In this document: positions 1 to 10,049 of the stretch, in pieces
How positions within the stretch are numbered: the first letter of the stretch is position 1
Layout of the letters: each line of letters starts with the position of its first letter
Assembly (NCBI GenBank): GCA_903900335.1
Contig: CAIUMP010000056.1
Location: 93,020-157,019, forward strand
Direction of reading: 5' to 3'
DNA length: 64,000 nt
From: an uncultured Ignavibacteriota bacterium
GTDB taxonomy: Bacteria > Bacteroidota > Ignavibacteria > Palsa-1295
Position numbers and translations under genes: made by a program
Notes under the pieces: model-generated
Told to the model about the DNA's origin: nothing
What the model saw: only the letters and a program-made list of their open reading frames with translations
Databases searched by the model: none

Positions 1-836
1 CCAAGCACCGCGGCCTCGCGGTTCATTGTGCCACCCCCGCCAATTACGAGATCGGAGTGATACAGAAGGTTCATGCCATTCACAGCATGAGTGGGAATGA
101 TCACATTTGGAGCGGAGTCCCACTCAGAAATCAATTCTCTCCTTTCCTGCTTGTTGCGTGGAATGAGAACAATCTGAGCATTGTCCCGCGTACTGAGATC
201 TTTCATGATCTTGGCAAAGAGTCGAGAGGACTCATCACTGCGATAGTGCGCTGTAGCGGATGGGGGACGTATTGTGACGATGACCTTTGTAGTAGCCAAT
301 CCGAGTTGATCGACGAGGCTGTTGTCTGGCGTGAAGGATGATAGGTATGTTTCCTCCTTGAGGCCTGGATACGTCAGATATTTACTTCGCGCAAGCCCTA
401 GTTGTTCAAGTTTCGAAAACGGGATCACCTCGGGCGTCATGACGAACGTACTCAAACGATTGAACAGACGAACGCTTGCGCCTTCGTAATCATAGAGTGT
501 TAAAGATGGAATCCGCAGTAGCTTCGACGCAAGCAGCAACCCTCGCGAACCATGCCCAACGGCAAGCGCGATGTGCTTTCCCTGCAGATACCACGCAAGC
601 GCGATCGCACGAGTGAGAATGCCGACTGTCTTGCGAACGGTTGATCCACCATATTCACCGCCGACAACCTTCGCATTCAGTACCGCTTGTTCGACAAGCT
701 CTTGTGTTTGGGCGAAATCCCTGGCGGTGAGAATGACTTCGAAACCCTTCGCTTCAAGCTCGCGAATGATTGGCAGGAAGAACGGCACATGGGGCGTGTT
801 CTCCAGATCGATCCAGACGTTGCGATGCTCACTCAT
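1..836 (-). CDS. DUF354 family glycosyltransferase-like protein (partial, C-terminus beyond left edge)
   Basis: The leftward reading frame is open from the ATG at 836-834 to the window edge. It begins MSEHRNVWIDLENTPHVPFF, followed by a stretch resembling IIRELEAKGFEVILTARDF. This is the N-terminal Rossmann signature of the DUF354 family (WIDI-NPPHV-FF, then 'RG-EVL-TARD'), proteins with a GT-B glycosyltransferase-like fold usually found with polysaccharide genes. A late GGGGTMNREAA segment matches the nucleotide-sugar-binding half. The start overlaps the end of the upstream toroid gene by 8 bases, so the two are probably translated together. The family has no firmly assigned reaction. The call rests on motif resemblance; the C-terminus is missing. 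Confidence 0.75.
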   Translation of the reverse strand, partial: MSEHRNVWIDLENTPHVPFFLPIIRELEAKGFEVILTARDFAQTQELVEQAVLNAKVVGGEYGGSTVRKTVGILTRAIALAWYLQGKHIALAVGHGSRGLLLASKLLRIPSLTLYDYEGASVRLFNRLSTFVMTPEVIPFSKLEQLGLARSKYLTYPGLKEETYLSSFTPDNSLVDQLGLATTKVIVTIRPPSATAHYRSDESSRLFAKIMKDLSTRDNAQIVLIPRNKQERRELISEWDSAPNVIIPTHAVNGMNLLYHSDLVIGGGGTMNREAAVL

Positions 837-1974
837 ACGCGGCGAGTTCGGCTAATCCACGGAACATCCACGCATTCGACCAACGCAGGTATGGAATTCG
901 ATTTGTGAATAGGCGATGCCTTTGATAATAGAAGTATCCCTTCGGCGAACGCATGTTCTCGATCGACCACGCCGCGACACGCTGTGCAGTGTCAACGTCG
1001 CCGAAGGTGGCAAGTGTTACCATTGCTTGCCCAAGTGCGTGGGCATCGATTGGAAAGCGTTTGTTTGAGAAGTAGTTGACTGCAAAGTCCTCGGCAATGA
1101 AGGTCTTCTTAAAGTATATAAAGCCCCGTGTGGCTGAGGCAAGAAGCTCTGCATCACGGAGTGCCTCTGCAATGTGCCTCATGGAAACGACTACAAAGCC
1201 GGTATGAAAGGAGTCGATCCATGTTTGAGACACCTCACGTCCATAGACCCAGGAACCGTCGGAGGCCTGAAAGCATGCAACATACTGTGCGGCTTGACGC
1301 GCGAGGCTCATGTACTCGTCATTGCCCAGTAATATCCCAGCATTCAGCAAGAACTCCGCGCCAAGTAAAGAAGCGTTGAAAACGATCTGCGGATCATCCT
1401 GGGCATATCCGAATGCAATGCCAGTATCTGGCACCGTAGTGACGCGAGAGACGGAATGTAGGACATATCCAACTGCGCGTTCAAGCGCATTCTTCACTTC
1501 CTCTGAAGGATGTTCCGCACAAAAATCCGCAAGCGATATACCCGCAAATGAAGTGGTAACAATGTTCGGCATTCCTGTTGGCAGATAATGCGTCCGCGAC
1601 TGCCATGGAAAGGGGTAGCCCCAACCACCGTTCGCGTGTTGCAAGCGAAGGAGCTTCCGTACAAGTTGTTCTGCATCGTCGTGCCAACTCAGGGTAGCAC
1701 GTTCTTTCGCTCGAACCAAGCCTGAGATGAACAGCGCCAACGCCTTCGCATTTTCTGATCGAGGGACTCGAAGGAGTCGTCGAACATTGATCGGTGATCG
1801 CCGCCCAAGTTGCACCGCCGCCAATCGCACAAGCGGGCTCCTTAGTCCTTGCAAAAATGGCGACGTCAGTAGATCGTGCGGATCATTACCGGCAAAGCTC
1901 GATTCCTTCGCCCATTGATAGAGCGACTGCAGTTCGGCCCGCGTGGGTTCGGCATCCGTGGTAATGGTGGGCAT
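829..1974 (-). CDS. alpha/alpha-toroid (terpenoid cyclase/prenyltransferase-like fold) protein, function unknown
   Basis: About 381 residues, starting at the ATG 1974-1972 (MPTITTDAEPTRAELQSLYQ). A longer frame upstream is open, but its N-terminal sequence looks like non-coding translation and would run into the divergent promoter. The body is helical, with repeated QHANGGWGYPFPWQ-, GSWVYG- and HTGFVVVSMRHI-like segments. These resemble the QxxDGGW repeats of (alpha/alpha)6 barrels in glycoside hydrolases, squalene cyclases and related proteins of polysaccharide loci. There is no signal peptide. The overlap with the DUF354 gene suggests a shared role in glycan biosynthesis. The enzymatic activity cannot be stated from sequence. 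Confidence 0.6.
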   Translation of the reverse strand: MPTITTDAEPTRAELQSLYQWAKESSFAGNDPHDLLTSPFLQGLRSPLVRLAAVQLGRRSPINVRRLLRVPRSENAKALALFISGLVRAKERATLSWHDDAEQLVRKLLRLQHANGGWGYPFPWQSRTHYLPTGMPNIVTTSFAGISLADFCAEHPSEEVKNALERAVGYVLHSVSRVTTVPDTGIAFGYAQDDPQIVFNASLLGAEFLLNAGILLGNDEYMSLARQAAQYVACFQASDGSWVYGREVSQTWIDSFHTGFVVVSMRHIAEALRDAELLASATRGFIYFKKTFIAEDFAVNYFSNKRFPIDAHALGQAMVTLATFGDVDTAQRVAAWSIENMRSPKGYFYYQRHRLFTNRIPYLRWSNAWMFRGLAELAAYE

Positions 1975-2072
1975 TACTGTGGCAACGCGAAGGGGAGGGC
2001 TTCCGGTTGCCCGAAACGAGTCAAAAACCGCCACTGCCCTAACTTTCCTTCTCTTTGCAACACTTTTCTCCG

Positions 2073-2080
2073 TATATTTG
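2073..2080 (+). promoter_or_regulatory. candidate Bacteroidota-type -7 promoter box
   Basis: TATATTTG matches TAnnTTTG exactly and lies 39 bases before the start codon at 2120. A TTTG at 2054-2057 could be the -33 element, but its spacing (15 bases) is shorter than the usual 19-21. It would drive the exported-protein cluster 2120-10019. Confidence 0.5.
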
Positions 2081-2119
2081 AGGTTTAGATGTGTACATAC
2101 TTTCGTAGGAGACATCAGA

Positions 2120-5100
2120 ATGAAACTCGTCGTTCGAATAGGGTTATTGTTGGTCATTGTCGCATCGGTCGGATGCCTCGTTCTTCCTTCCAAGGCACAG
2201 GTCAGGTACCGCCGCGGAACTCCAACTCCGGGCTTTCCCCGATCGCAGTTCTATGTGGTCGATTCGGATGACGAATCGCCATATAAGCCAACGTTCAAGT
2301 TTATTGACACAACCTTTGTCACCTGGATCCGTGTCACAGGCTTTCCGGCCTCAGACACCAGTTCGTCGCGGATCGGTGCTACCGTTGATACGGTCCTTAT
2401 GCCCTATTATCTCAGCAGCATTTGGCTCCTGCAGCCACCATTCGCTGACCCAATGGGACACATGACACCGGGCTCCTCGATCTCGACAAGTGGTACGATC
2501 TGCTTCAGTGGTATAGATTCCTCCTCGAATAATCAACCTATGCCGGTCGCCAGCGCTCTCATGGATCTGGTTGCACCGCTGTGGGGTGATTTTGAATTGA
2601 TTCAGAGCGGATCTAATCGAACCAATATCTATGTCCGCCCTGTCAGCCCGGATTCCTTCTACGTCTCGTTCTATAACCTTGGACTCAAAGGGACGAACGG
2701 TCAGATCCGAGCGACATTCCAGGTCGTCTTCCGCGCAGTCGATAGCTCGATCACCTTCGAGTACAAGTCGTTCGACGGAACACTCAATGGCGTCCCCGCA
2801 GCTCAGATCCTCCAGCAATCGGTGACGATCGGCGTCATGGGCCGCTTCCTGAACATGGGCACGATGTATCTCCATAAAGGATATTACTACGCCACCAGCT
2901 CCACTGGGCACGCACAGAGCCTGCACAACGGGCTTGCCGTGAAATTCTTCCGAATGGATAAGGATGCTTTTCAAATTACCGGCATCAGCTTCCCACCCTA
3001 CGACCGATATGAGCTCACATCCAGCACGATGGCGCCTTCGTGCGACATCAACAACTCCTCGGACTCTGCCATTCGTGTCTTTGTCACTACGACGATGACC
3101 AACCTGAGCACGGGGGTCGTGTTCTATTCCAAGCATGATAGTATTGATGTGGCATTACAAAACACGGCCACCTTTACTGGTGCTTCCTATCAAGGGTTGC
3201 CAACGGGTGCATATAAAGTAACATTCGTACTCTCCTATCGCAATAACATATCCGACCAGTGGGCAGAGAACAATACAGCAACTCGCTACTTTGTGTATCT
3301 GGGAAATCCCACCGTGCCATTCCGCGAGGAGTTCAACAGCGGGCTATCCCCAAGTTTGTGGTCCAATAACGGCGCTGACGTTCGAGATGCCTCGACCATC
3401 ATGTACACGCCTATTGCACCGGTGGCAAAGGGTGTGAAAGCGGTGGTGCTCAATCGACTCGATCCAAGCGGCCAATCATACCCCACAGATGCCGGCGGCG
3501 ATACGCTCACAAGTGCACCGATGGATCTGACTGGCCAACCTGGTCCTGTCTACCTATACTTCCACTATCAGCGCGGACTTTCCAGCGACAGCAGTCAAGC
3601 GGGTATCTACAGCCGCTTCCACTCAGGCCCAGAGCTACCCATCCCATACGCGCAAGGTGGCATGGCGCAGTTTGGTGATACACTCTTAGTAGAAGGACTT
3701 GTAAGCAGTGGTAATAGATGGAATCCCGATGAATCTTCCTGGTCGAAGATCGGGGTGATCACCGGTGGCTTTGACGTAAAGACCCAGACGTTCCGCGCAC
3801 TGCTTGGCAACCAATTTCTGCACGATCATTTCCGGATGAGGCTTCGTATCCAAGCACGCAACTCCATCGCGGATAAGTCCCCGATGACTGCCCAATATTT
3901 CCTGGAAGATGCGGATAACTTCGTCGTCGATGCGATCCATGTCGAGCCCATTCCATCCCACAAAACAGAGCTCGAACCGTTGGATGTTGATCTTGGCAAT
4001 GGGGTCTTCAACCACATCCCACGCGACCTCTCTGGCGGACTTACTCCGAAAGTGCGCGTCATGAATAACGGCGATGACGTTGCACTCGGACTCTTCATCG
4101 CTCATCTTCGCATTTGGGATGGCATTGGGAGGATCGTCTATGATAGGATCAGCCATTGCGACATTCCATCCCCGCAGACAGATCAATGGTACACCTTGCC
4201 GGCGTGGGACATTCATGGGAGCCAGGGCGGCGTCTTTACCGCACTCGTCACGCTTGAAGCGACCGACTATGATCTGTATAAAGCCAACGATACAAATCTC
4301 TTCTACAAGCCGCTCGTCATTGACGATCAGTATTCTATGGATGATGGGCAGCCGGATGCCGTGGGCACATCTTCAACCGCGCCTACGAACTTCTACTACA
4401 CCTTTACACCGCTGGGGAATGACACGCTGCGCGGTTGCCGCTTTTATTATACTGGTTCCAGTTCAGCTGCGTCGTGGTCCGTGGACATCTTCGCAAATGG
4501 CACGACAGTAAATCGCAGCTTCTCGGTCACCCCTTCGGGCGCTGGTTGGTATCAGGCGAATTTCGCGCCCGTGGCACTCAAGGACACAACCGTCTATCGC
4601 CTGCACTTCACCATGAGCAGCGGCACCAACTTTGGCGGGGACAACTCTAACGGGCTTGTCTATTACACGCTATTGGACTCCGTAACAAGTGCAAACAATC
4701 GCTATGGAACACTTCACCCGGACGTCCTCAGTCATTTCTTCTACTCTCCAACGGTTTCCTACACCTCCCCGACAGCGACCGACGCAGCAAACGGTGGCTT
4801 CCTGGTGCCAATGTTCCGATTGGTCTTCAGCGGGGCGACAAATTATCTCCCCGTCGAACTTGCTTCCATTTCCGCACAGAGGAATAGCGGCGGTGCGGTG
4901 GTGCTTTCGTGGAAGACGGCGGTGGAAGAAAACGTGGCATTGTACGAGATAGAGCGCGTGAGCACACATGAACTCATCGCGCAGCTTCCTGCGCGCAATA
5001 TTTCCACTGGGGCAGAATATGCTGCAATGGACCGGACAGCACCGGCCGACAACGTGCTCTACGAGATCTTCGCGCGTGACAAGGATGGCTCCCGCTCATC

Positions 5101-5374
5101 GCTTGGAAGAGTTCTGGCCGCGCCGTTTGGAAACAACGCAGGCCTTACGATTGCTGCATACCCAAATCCTGCGCGTGGGACACTCTCAATTACTTCCAAC
5201 CAACAACTTGATGGTGTGTTGCTCATCGATCCGCTCGGGCGAGTCGTTCGCCGTTTCGGCGCTGTTTCGGGTACTGAGTCATTCGATGTAACAAATGTGC
5301 CTAACGGAAGTTATTTCCTCTGCGCATCAACGGATGCAAAGTCTGTGCGTACCCGCATTACCATTCTACACTGA
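2120..5374 (+). CDS. large exported protein with T9SS C-terminal sorting domain
   Basis: 1084 residues from the ATG at 2120, chosen because AGGAGA lies just upstream (2107-2112) and because it opens a clear signal peptide (MKLVVRIGLLLVIVASVG... ending around SKAQ). Upstream in-frame sequence lacks coding character. The body is beta-rich, Ser/Thr/Gly-rich and without a catalytic motif I recognise. The last ~75 residues form a type A Por sorting domain: AAYPNPARGTLSI, then LLIDPLGRVVRRFG and a final RTRITILH strand. The protein should therefore cross the outer membrane by T9SS and be anchored or released. It probably heads an operon with the two IgGFc-like genes (gaps of 46 and 15 bases). Confidence 0.8.
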   Translation: MKLVVRIGLLLVIVASVGCLVLPSKAQVRYRRGTPTPGFPRSQFYVVDSDDESPYKPTFKFIDTTFVTWIRVTGFPASDTSSSRIGATVDTVLMPYYLSSIWLLQPPFADPMGHMTPGSSISTSGTICFSGIDSSSNNQPMPVASALMDLVAPLWGDFELIQSGSNRTNIYVRPVSPDSFYVSFYNLGLKGTNGQIRATFQVVFRAVDSSITFEYKSFDGTLNGVPAAQILQQSVTIGVMGRFLNMGTMYLHKGYYYATSSTGHAQSLHNGLAVKFFRMDKDAFQITGISFPPYDRYELTSSTMAPSCDINNSSDSAIRVFVTTTMTNLSTGVVFYSKHDSIDVALQNTATFTGASYQGLPTGAYKVTFVLSYRNNISDQWAENNTATRYFVYLGNPTVPFREEFNSGLSPSLWSNNGADVRDASTIMYTPIAPVAKGVKAVVLNRLDPSGQSYPTDAGGDTLTSAPMDLTGQPGPVYLYFHYQRGLSSDSSQAGIYSRFHSGPELPIPYAQGGMAQFGDTLLVEGLVSSGNRWNPDESSWSKIGVITGGFDVKTQTFRALLGNQFLHDHFRMRLRIQARNSIADKSPMTAQYFLEDADNFVVDAIHVEPIPSHKTELEPLDVDLGNGVFNHIPRDLSGGLTPKVRVMNNGDDVALGLFIAHLRIWDGIGRIVYDRISHCDIPSPQTDQWYTLPAWDIHGSQGGVFTALVTLEATDYDLYKANDTNLFYKPLVIDDQYSMDDGQPDAVGTSSTAPTNFYYTFTPLGNDTLRGCRFYYTGSSSAASWSVDIFANGTTVNRSFSVTPSGAGWYQANFAPVALKDTTVYRLHFTMSSGTNFGGDNSNGLVYYTLLDSVTSANNRYGTLHPDVLSHFFYSPTVSYTSPTATDAANGGFLVPMFRLVFSGATNYLPVELASISAQRNSGGAVVLSWKTAVEENVALYEIERVSTHELIAQLPARNISTGAEYAAMDRTAPADNVLYEIFARDKDGSRSSLGRVLAAPFGNNAGLTIAAYPNPARGTLSITSNQQLDGVLLIDPLGRVVRRFGAVSGTESFDVTNVPNGSYFLCASTDAKSVRTRITILH

Positions 5375-5420
5375 TCTGTCCATCGGCGAAGTAGCACTGA
5401 TCCAATGTAGCAAAAAACGG

Positions 5421-7067
5421 ATGTTTCGCTTCTCGTTCATAGCGGTCGTTCTGTTCCTATCCACTGCGGGTGGCCCTGCGTCAGGGCAGACCGTCATGCC
5501 GCGCGCGGGAAGGAATTTCACGTTCGGGATTATCGAGGGGCCAGATCGAAACGTATCTTCGGGTGGCCCATTCGTTGCATCCCAACTAACACTCACAGCT
5601 CTCAGCACGTATGATGGAAGCGGTACGGTAACTTCCCCGAGCGGCTACTCGCAACCCTTTAGCTTCACTGCCAATCATCCGACAATTATCGATCTGCCGC
5701 ACAACCTTACGCATCAAACCGATCTCGGCAAAACTGCGAAAGGCGTCCTGGTTCATACCACACGACCTGTCAACCTGGTGCTGGAGGATTCCGTCGTAGA
5801 TGCTGGCGATGCATCGCAGATCTACCCTGATGATGGGCTGGACACTAACTACGTTGTGAGCGAGTGGGGACTTTGGAATGACATTGGCGAGAACAACCGC
5901 GTCGAGTTCTTGGTCACAGCGAGCCAGGACAGTACACACGTTTCGATTGTGCCATCGTCGATGACCATGCTGATCGAACCATCCAACGTGTCGATCGAGA
6001 TAATGCTCATGAAGGGTGAGTGCTATATGGTCAAAGCGGACTCCAACTCGCGACCAAAGAACATCGGGCTTTCGGGCTCAACAGTGAGGGCTGATAAGCC
6101 CGTGTCGGTCATGGTGGGGACGACATGCGCGTATGTTCCGGCAGGGGTTCAATCCTGCAATGAGCTGATGGATGAGTTGATCGGACGAAAGTGGTGGGGT
6201 ACCCATTTCTTCGTTCAACCCTTGGGGAATGTGGACTCCATGGTAGAGTTACTACTAACAGGTGACACGGATTTCGTGGCGATCATTAACGGCACCCCAA
6301 GTCTTGCAAACGGCAAGAGGCTGGTTTCAGAAGTGCGGGGTGCTGCGGAAATTCTCGCGACTGTACCTGTAGAAGTTCACCAACTTACGAGAGGAAGCGA
6401 ACTCTCTCCCGGTGCGCAAGGGGACCCGACGCTGGTGACCATTCTGCCCGTGAGTCAGTACTCCGACACGATGATCTGGGTCAGTCCTAACATGCTTGCT
6501 GATTTGTCCCCGTTCACTCATTGGGCACCGATCATCTTTCCTACAGCGGCGTACAATTCAATCATGCTCGATGGTGTCGCGCTCGCAGCGATTCCAGCAA
6601 CACGGCTCGCTGGTGTCGTGCGCCCCATTAATGCGAGCGCGTGGTCAGCGATCAATCCGATCGTTAGTGAGGGCGTGCATACCTTGTGTTCCCCTGTCCC
6701 AATCTTTGCGCTTTGCACTGGATTCCAACTGGCTGATGCGTATTCCTTCATTCCCGGCACCGTTCTGCCTCTCTCGAAACCGGATGGTACACAGGGACTG
6801 CCGACAGAGTCAGCTAATGAATCTGCGAGTCTTGCGGTTTCCATCTATCCGAATCCGTCAAGCACCTATGTGAGGGTCATCGGAGCGGTGCCACTCTCGG
6901 ACATTGGGCTCGTCGATCCGCTTGGCCGCGAGGTGATACACATCGCTACAATCTCAGATGAATACTCGTTCGATGTCGAACACATCCCGGCAGGAACGTA
7001 CACCTTGGTTGCTAACAGCAGATCTTCGAACGCTCAAGGACACTGGCAAATATCGATCATCCACTAA
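5421..7067 (+). CDS. IgGFc-binding-domain-like exported protein, T9SS substrate (short paralogue)
   Basis: 548 residues. The ATG at 5421 gives a signal peptide (MFRFSFIAVVLFLSTAGGPASGQ); an earlier in-frame start at 5295 lies inside the preceding gene. The central ~400 residues resemble the IgGFc-binding N-terminal family, with YVVSEWGLWND, an MLMKGECYMVKAD-like stretch and CAYVPAGVQSCNELMDEL followed by KWWGTHFFVQPLG, including the paired cysteines typical of that family. The C-terminal ~75 residues are a sorting domain (SIYPNPSSTYVRV, LVDPLGREV, HWQISIIH). The next gene is a close paralogue. In metazoa this domain occurs in mucin-binding proteins; binding of a glycoprotein or matrix ligand here is inference only. 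Confidence 0.78.
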   Translation: MFRFSFIAVVLFLSTAGGPASGQTVMPRAGRNFTFGIIEGPDRNVSSGGPFVASQLTLTALSTYDGSGTVTSPSGYSQPFSFTANHPTIIDLPHNLTHQTDLGKTAKGVLVHTTRPVNLVLEDSVVDAGDASQIYPDDGLDTNYVVSEWGLWNDIGENNRVEFLVTASQDSTHVSIVPSSMTMLIEPSNVSIEIMLMKGECYMVKADSNSRPKNIGLSGSTVRADKPVSVMVGTTCAYVPAGVQSCNELMDELIGRKWWGTHFFVQPLGNVDSMVELLLTGDTDFVAIINGTPSLANGKRLVSEVRGAAEILATVPVEVHQLTRGSELSPGAQGDPTLVTILPVSQYSDTMIWVSPNMLADLSPFTHWAPIIFPTAAYNSIMLDGVALAAIPATRLAGVVRPINASAWSAINPIVSEGVHTLCSPVPIFALCTGFQLADAYSFIPGTVLPLSKPDGTQGLPTESANESASLAVSIYPNPSSTYVRVIGAVPLSDIGLVDPLGREVIHIATISDEYSFDVEHIPAGTYTLVANSRSSNAQGHWQISIIH

Positions 7068-7082
7068 TTTACAAAACGTATC

Positions 7083-10019
7083 GTGAGATCAATAACGCAT
7101 TCTGGGTGGTCCTCGGTGAAGCGCATTCGGGCACTGTGCTTTCTCGTCTTCTTCGCGCTTACTCTTTTTTCGGATCTATCCGCAAACGCGCAGGCTACGC
7201 TGCAGCGCGCTGGTCAGAATTTTACCTTTGGTATCATTGAGGGGCCTGATCGTCTTGCTGTCTCGGACACGAACGTTCAGCCCTCGCACATCACGGTCAC
7301 TGTCACGAGCCCATTTGATGGCTGTGGTGTGTACCTGTCACCCGATGGCGAAGCGGGTCAGTTCTCGTTCACGGCGAATAGGCCTACCATCTTCGACCTG
7401 CCATACCACCTGATGCACCTGACCGATCTTGGCAAGACGAGGAAGGGTATTCTTGTACACACCAACGAACCAGTAAATATCGTCCTGCAGGACTCCGTAC
7501 CGGAGGCCGGCGAAGCAACACAGATCTTTCCTGATGAGGCGCTGGACACCAGCTATGTAGTCAGTGAGTGGGGTCTGTGGAATGACTTTCGTGAGAATAA
7601 CCGCGTGCAGTTTCTCGTAACTGCAAGTCAGGATAATACCATTGTTACGATCGTCCCGACAGTTCGAACATTACTCGGACAGCCTGCTGGTGTACCAATC
7701 GTCGTTACGCTTATGAAGGGCGAGTGCTATATGGTGAAGGCAGACTCCTCATCGTTCCCACTGGAGACTTCTCTTTCTGGTTCGACGGTCGTCTCAACAA
7801 AGCCCGTCAGTGTCATCGCTGGCATCACATGCGCGTATGTTCCGTTGGAGAAGCAATCGTGCAATGAGATCATGGATGAGATCCTCGGCAAGAAGTGGTG
7901 GGGCCAGCACTTCTTCGTGCAGCCGCTCGGAAATCGGGATCCCATGGTGGAGCTCTTGATCACGAGCGACCAAGACTTCTTCGCGACGATCAACGGTGCG
8001 CCTTCTGCATCCTCTGGAAAACGGCTCTACGCGGAAGTTCTCGGACCGGCAGAGGTCCAAACATTCGCTCCAACACAAGTGGCACAGTTGACGCGCGGGA
8101 GCAGCTTCTCCTTTTCTGGCGAGAGCGATCCTTCGGTAGTCACTATTCTTGATACGTCGCACTATGCCGACACAATGATCTGGAATGCACCGCATATTGT
8201 GGAGTCTGATTTTTCAAGCTTCGCAAACTGGGCACCCATCATCTTCCCAACGGCGGATTCAGACAAGATTTTTCTCGATGGTATTGCGCTCAATGCGATT
8301 CCGATCGCAAAGTTATTCGACACTGTTCGCGTCATCAACAAAACCCGCTGGTCTGCCATCAATCCCAGTGTGGATGAAGGATTTCACAGGCTCACCTCTA
8401 ACGTACCGATCTTCTCGCTTGGTACTGGATTCCAACAGGCGGATTCCTACTCCTTTATCGCTGGAACGGTTGGTCCCGGTATTCACCGCGACACGGCACA
8501 TCATACCTTACTCCTGAAGCCCGAGCCAGCTACTGCCTGTTCAAATTTCGGCGTCAATGTCACCCTCGACGCACCGCTCACGCAGAAGGAATTTGCGACC
8601 AGCCTGCAGATCCTGCTTCGTTACGATCCAACGACGCTCTATCTGGTAGCCATCGAACCGCATGCTGTCCTTACCAATGCGACCTATAAGATCGACTCCT
8701 CGACGCCTGGTATATTGGCGATCTCTGTGGTGGGAATACCGCTGAGCGGCACGGATCTCTTCCGCATGGTCTTTGGTGGGTCGCGTTCGTCAGCAAGTAC
8801 GTCCATCGGGAAGAACTCCGCTGCGGATGCGTGCGCGGATGCAATCGAGCAGATTCCGATCGACGCAGTAACATTCGCCGTCGAGCCCTCGACGGATTCG
8901 CTGCATCGCTCGCTGATACTTCGTTCAACGAAAGCGAAGTCCTGCACGCAGACAACACTCGCGTTGGTTGCAGATTCGATCATTAGCGGAAAGGATAAAT
9001 TTATCCCTGTCCGTATCGAGCTGCAGTTTGATACAACGCTTGAATATCTCACGACGGTAATTCCGGGCATTCCACTTGCGCCGATCAACTACACGCAGTC
9101 GGGACAGAATAATGGCAACTACCGTTTGACGGTCAATGCGCCGACCGTGGTGAGTGGCGGCGATACCCTGCTTCTCTTTAGGTTATTCCCTCATGCGGCT
9201 TCGGATAGTGTGACGCTCCACGCGCGCGTTACCTATTTGCTCTGCGGTGACACAGTCGCTAAGGATCTGATCCTCCACACCTCCATCGCTGCAAATACGG
9301 ATACTGGCAATACGTGGCTTTCCGTCGCTGTCTCGCCCGTTACCTTTGGAAATCCTGCCTCTGCGGATGTGACACTGTTCGGACTTCCATCGAGCGCTAT
9401 CGTGAATCATTTCGATCTGTTCGTAAACTACAATGGCAATGTTTTGAAAGCTGTACAGGCGGATGTCAACGGCACCCTCACGAGCGGCTGGACTGCGAGC
9501 GTGCAGCAAATCTCCGAGGACGTTGCGAAGATAACATTCACATCCTCAGGTGGACCACTGGGTACGTCCGGTGTGTTAACACATTTGATCTTCAAGACCT
9601 ACGTGTCGGACTCGGAGACTTCACCGATCAGCGTAATGAGTTCGCTACCCGGCACATCGAATGGCTGCGCAGTGGTGTATCAGTCGGCACAGGCACAAAC
9701 GGTATTCCTGGGCAAGGATATTTGTGGTGATCCTACGCTCCGAGCATTCTTGTTGACGAACGGAGTGAAGATCGAGAGTGCCTTCCAGAGTGACGACGGA
9801 GGAATTGTTGCAAACATTCTGGCCGGACAAAGCGCAAACGTTGCGCTTTCAGTCTCGAATATGGTTGGCGAAAGCGTGTGGGCGTCCACTGTCGTGGTTG
9901 CGCCTGGTGTTCAATCCGTGCGCATTCCAGCAGGGTCCTTGTTGCCATCCGGCGGGTATGTCGTGCGTGCGGAAGCAAACCGGTTTGTATCGTCGCGGAA
10001 GGTGGTAGTTCGGAAGTGA
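7083..10019 (+). CDS. IgGFc-binding-domain-like exported protein with cohesin-like module (long paralogue)
   Basis: 978 residues if the GTG at 7083 is used. A GTG at 7116 gives a tighter signal peptide (MKRIRALCFLVFFALTLFSD) and is a serious alternative. Residues ~40-460 align by eye with the upstream protein (FTFGIIEGPDR, YVVSEWGLWND, ITCAYVPLEKQSCNEIMDE, KKWWGQHFFVQPLGN). About 430 extra residues follow: two beta-rich stretches, then a cohesin-type module (HFDLFVNYNGNVLKAVQAD ... GVLTHLIFKTYV). The end (SVSNMVGESVWASTVVV ... SSRKVVVRK) resembles a sorting domain but lacks the YPNP strand. This is a tandem duplication followed by domain gain. The gene ends convergently 30 bases from zwf, with no clear hairpin between them. 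Confidence 0.77.
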   Translation: MRSITHSGWSSVKRIRALCFLVFFALTLFSDLSANAQATLQRAGQNFTFGIIEGPDRLAVSDTNVQPSHITVTVTSPFDGCGVYLSPDGEAGQFSFTANRPTIFDLPYHLMHLTDLGKTRKGILVHTNEPVNIVLQDSVPEAGEATQIFPDEALDTSYVVSEWGLWNDFRENNRVQFLVTASQDNTIVTIVPTVRTLLGQPAGVPIVVTLMKGECYMVKADSSSFPLETSLSGSTVVSTKPVSVIAGITCAYVPLEKQSCNEIMDEILGKKWWGQHFFVQPLGNRDPMVELLITSDQDFFATINGAPSASSGKRLYAEVLGPAEVQTFAPTQVAQLTRGSSFSFSGESDPSVVTILDTSHYADTMIWNAPHIVESDFSSFANWAPIIFPTADSDKIFLDGIALNAIPIAKLFDTVRVINKTRWSAINPSVDEGFHRLTSNVPIFSLGTGFQQADSYSFIAGTVGPGIHRDTAHHTLLLKPEPATACSNFGVNVTLDAPLTQKEFATSLQILLRYDPTTLYLVAIEPHAVLTNATYKIDSSTPGILAISVVGIPLSGTDLFRMVFGGSRSSASTSIGKNSAADACADAIEQIPIDAVTFAVEPSTDSLHRSLILRSTKAKSCTQTTLALVADSIISGKDKFIPVRIELQFDTTLEYLTTVIPGIPLAPINYTQSGQNNGNYRLTVNAPTVVSGGDTLLLFRLFPHAASDSVTLHARVTYLLCGDTVAKDLILHTSIAANTDTGNTWLSVAVSPVTFGNPASADVTLFGLPSSAIVNHFDLFVNYNGNVLKAVQADVNGTLTSGWTASVQQISEDVAKITFTSSGGPLGTSGVLTHLIFKTYVSDSETSPISVMSSLPGTSNGCAVVYQSAQAQTVFLGKDICGDPTLRAFLLTNGVKIESAFQSDDGGIVANILAGQSANVALSVSNMVGESVWASTVVVAPGVQSVRIPAGSLLPSGGYVVRAEANRFVSSRKVVVRK

Positions 10020-10049
10020 TGACTTTCGAACCCTTCGTTCAACGTTAGC

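Noticed and set aside
2351..3136. 261-codon minus-strand frame
   Set aside because: Antisense to the T9SS protein at 2120-5374, with no domain or ribosome-binding site.
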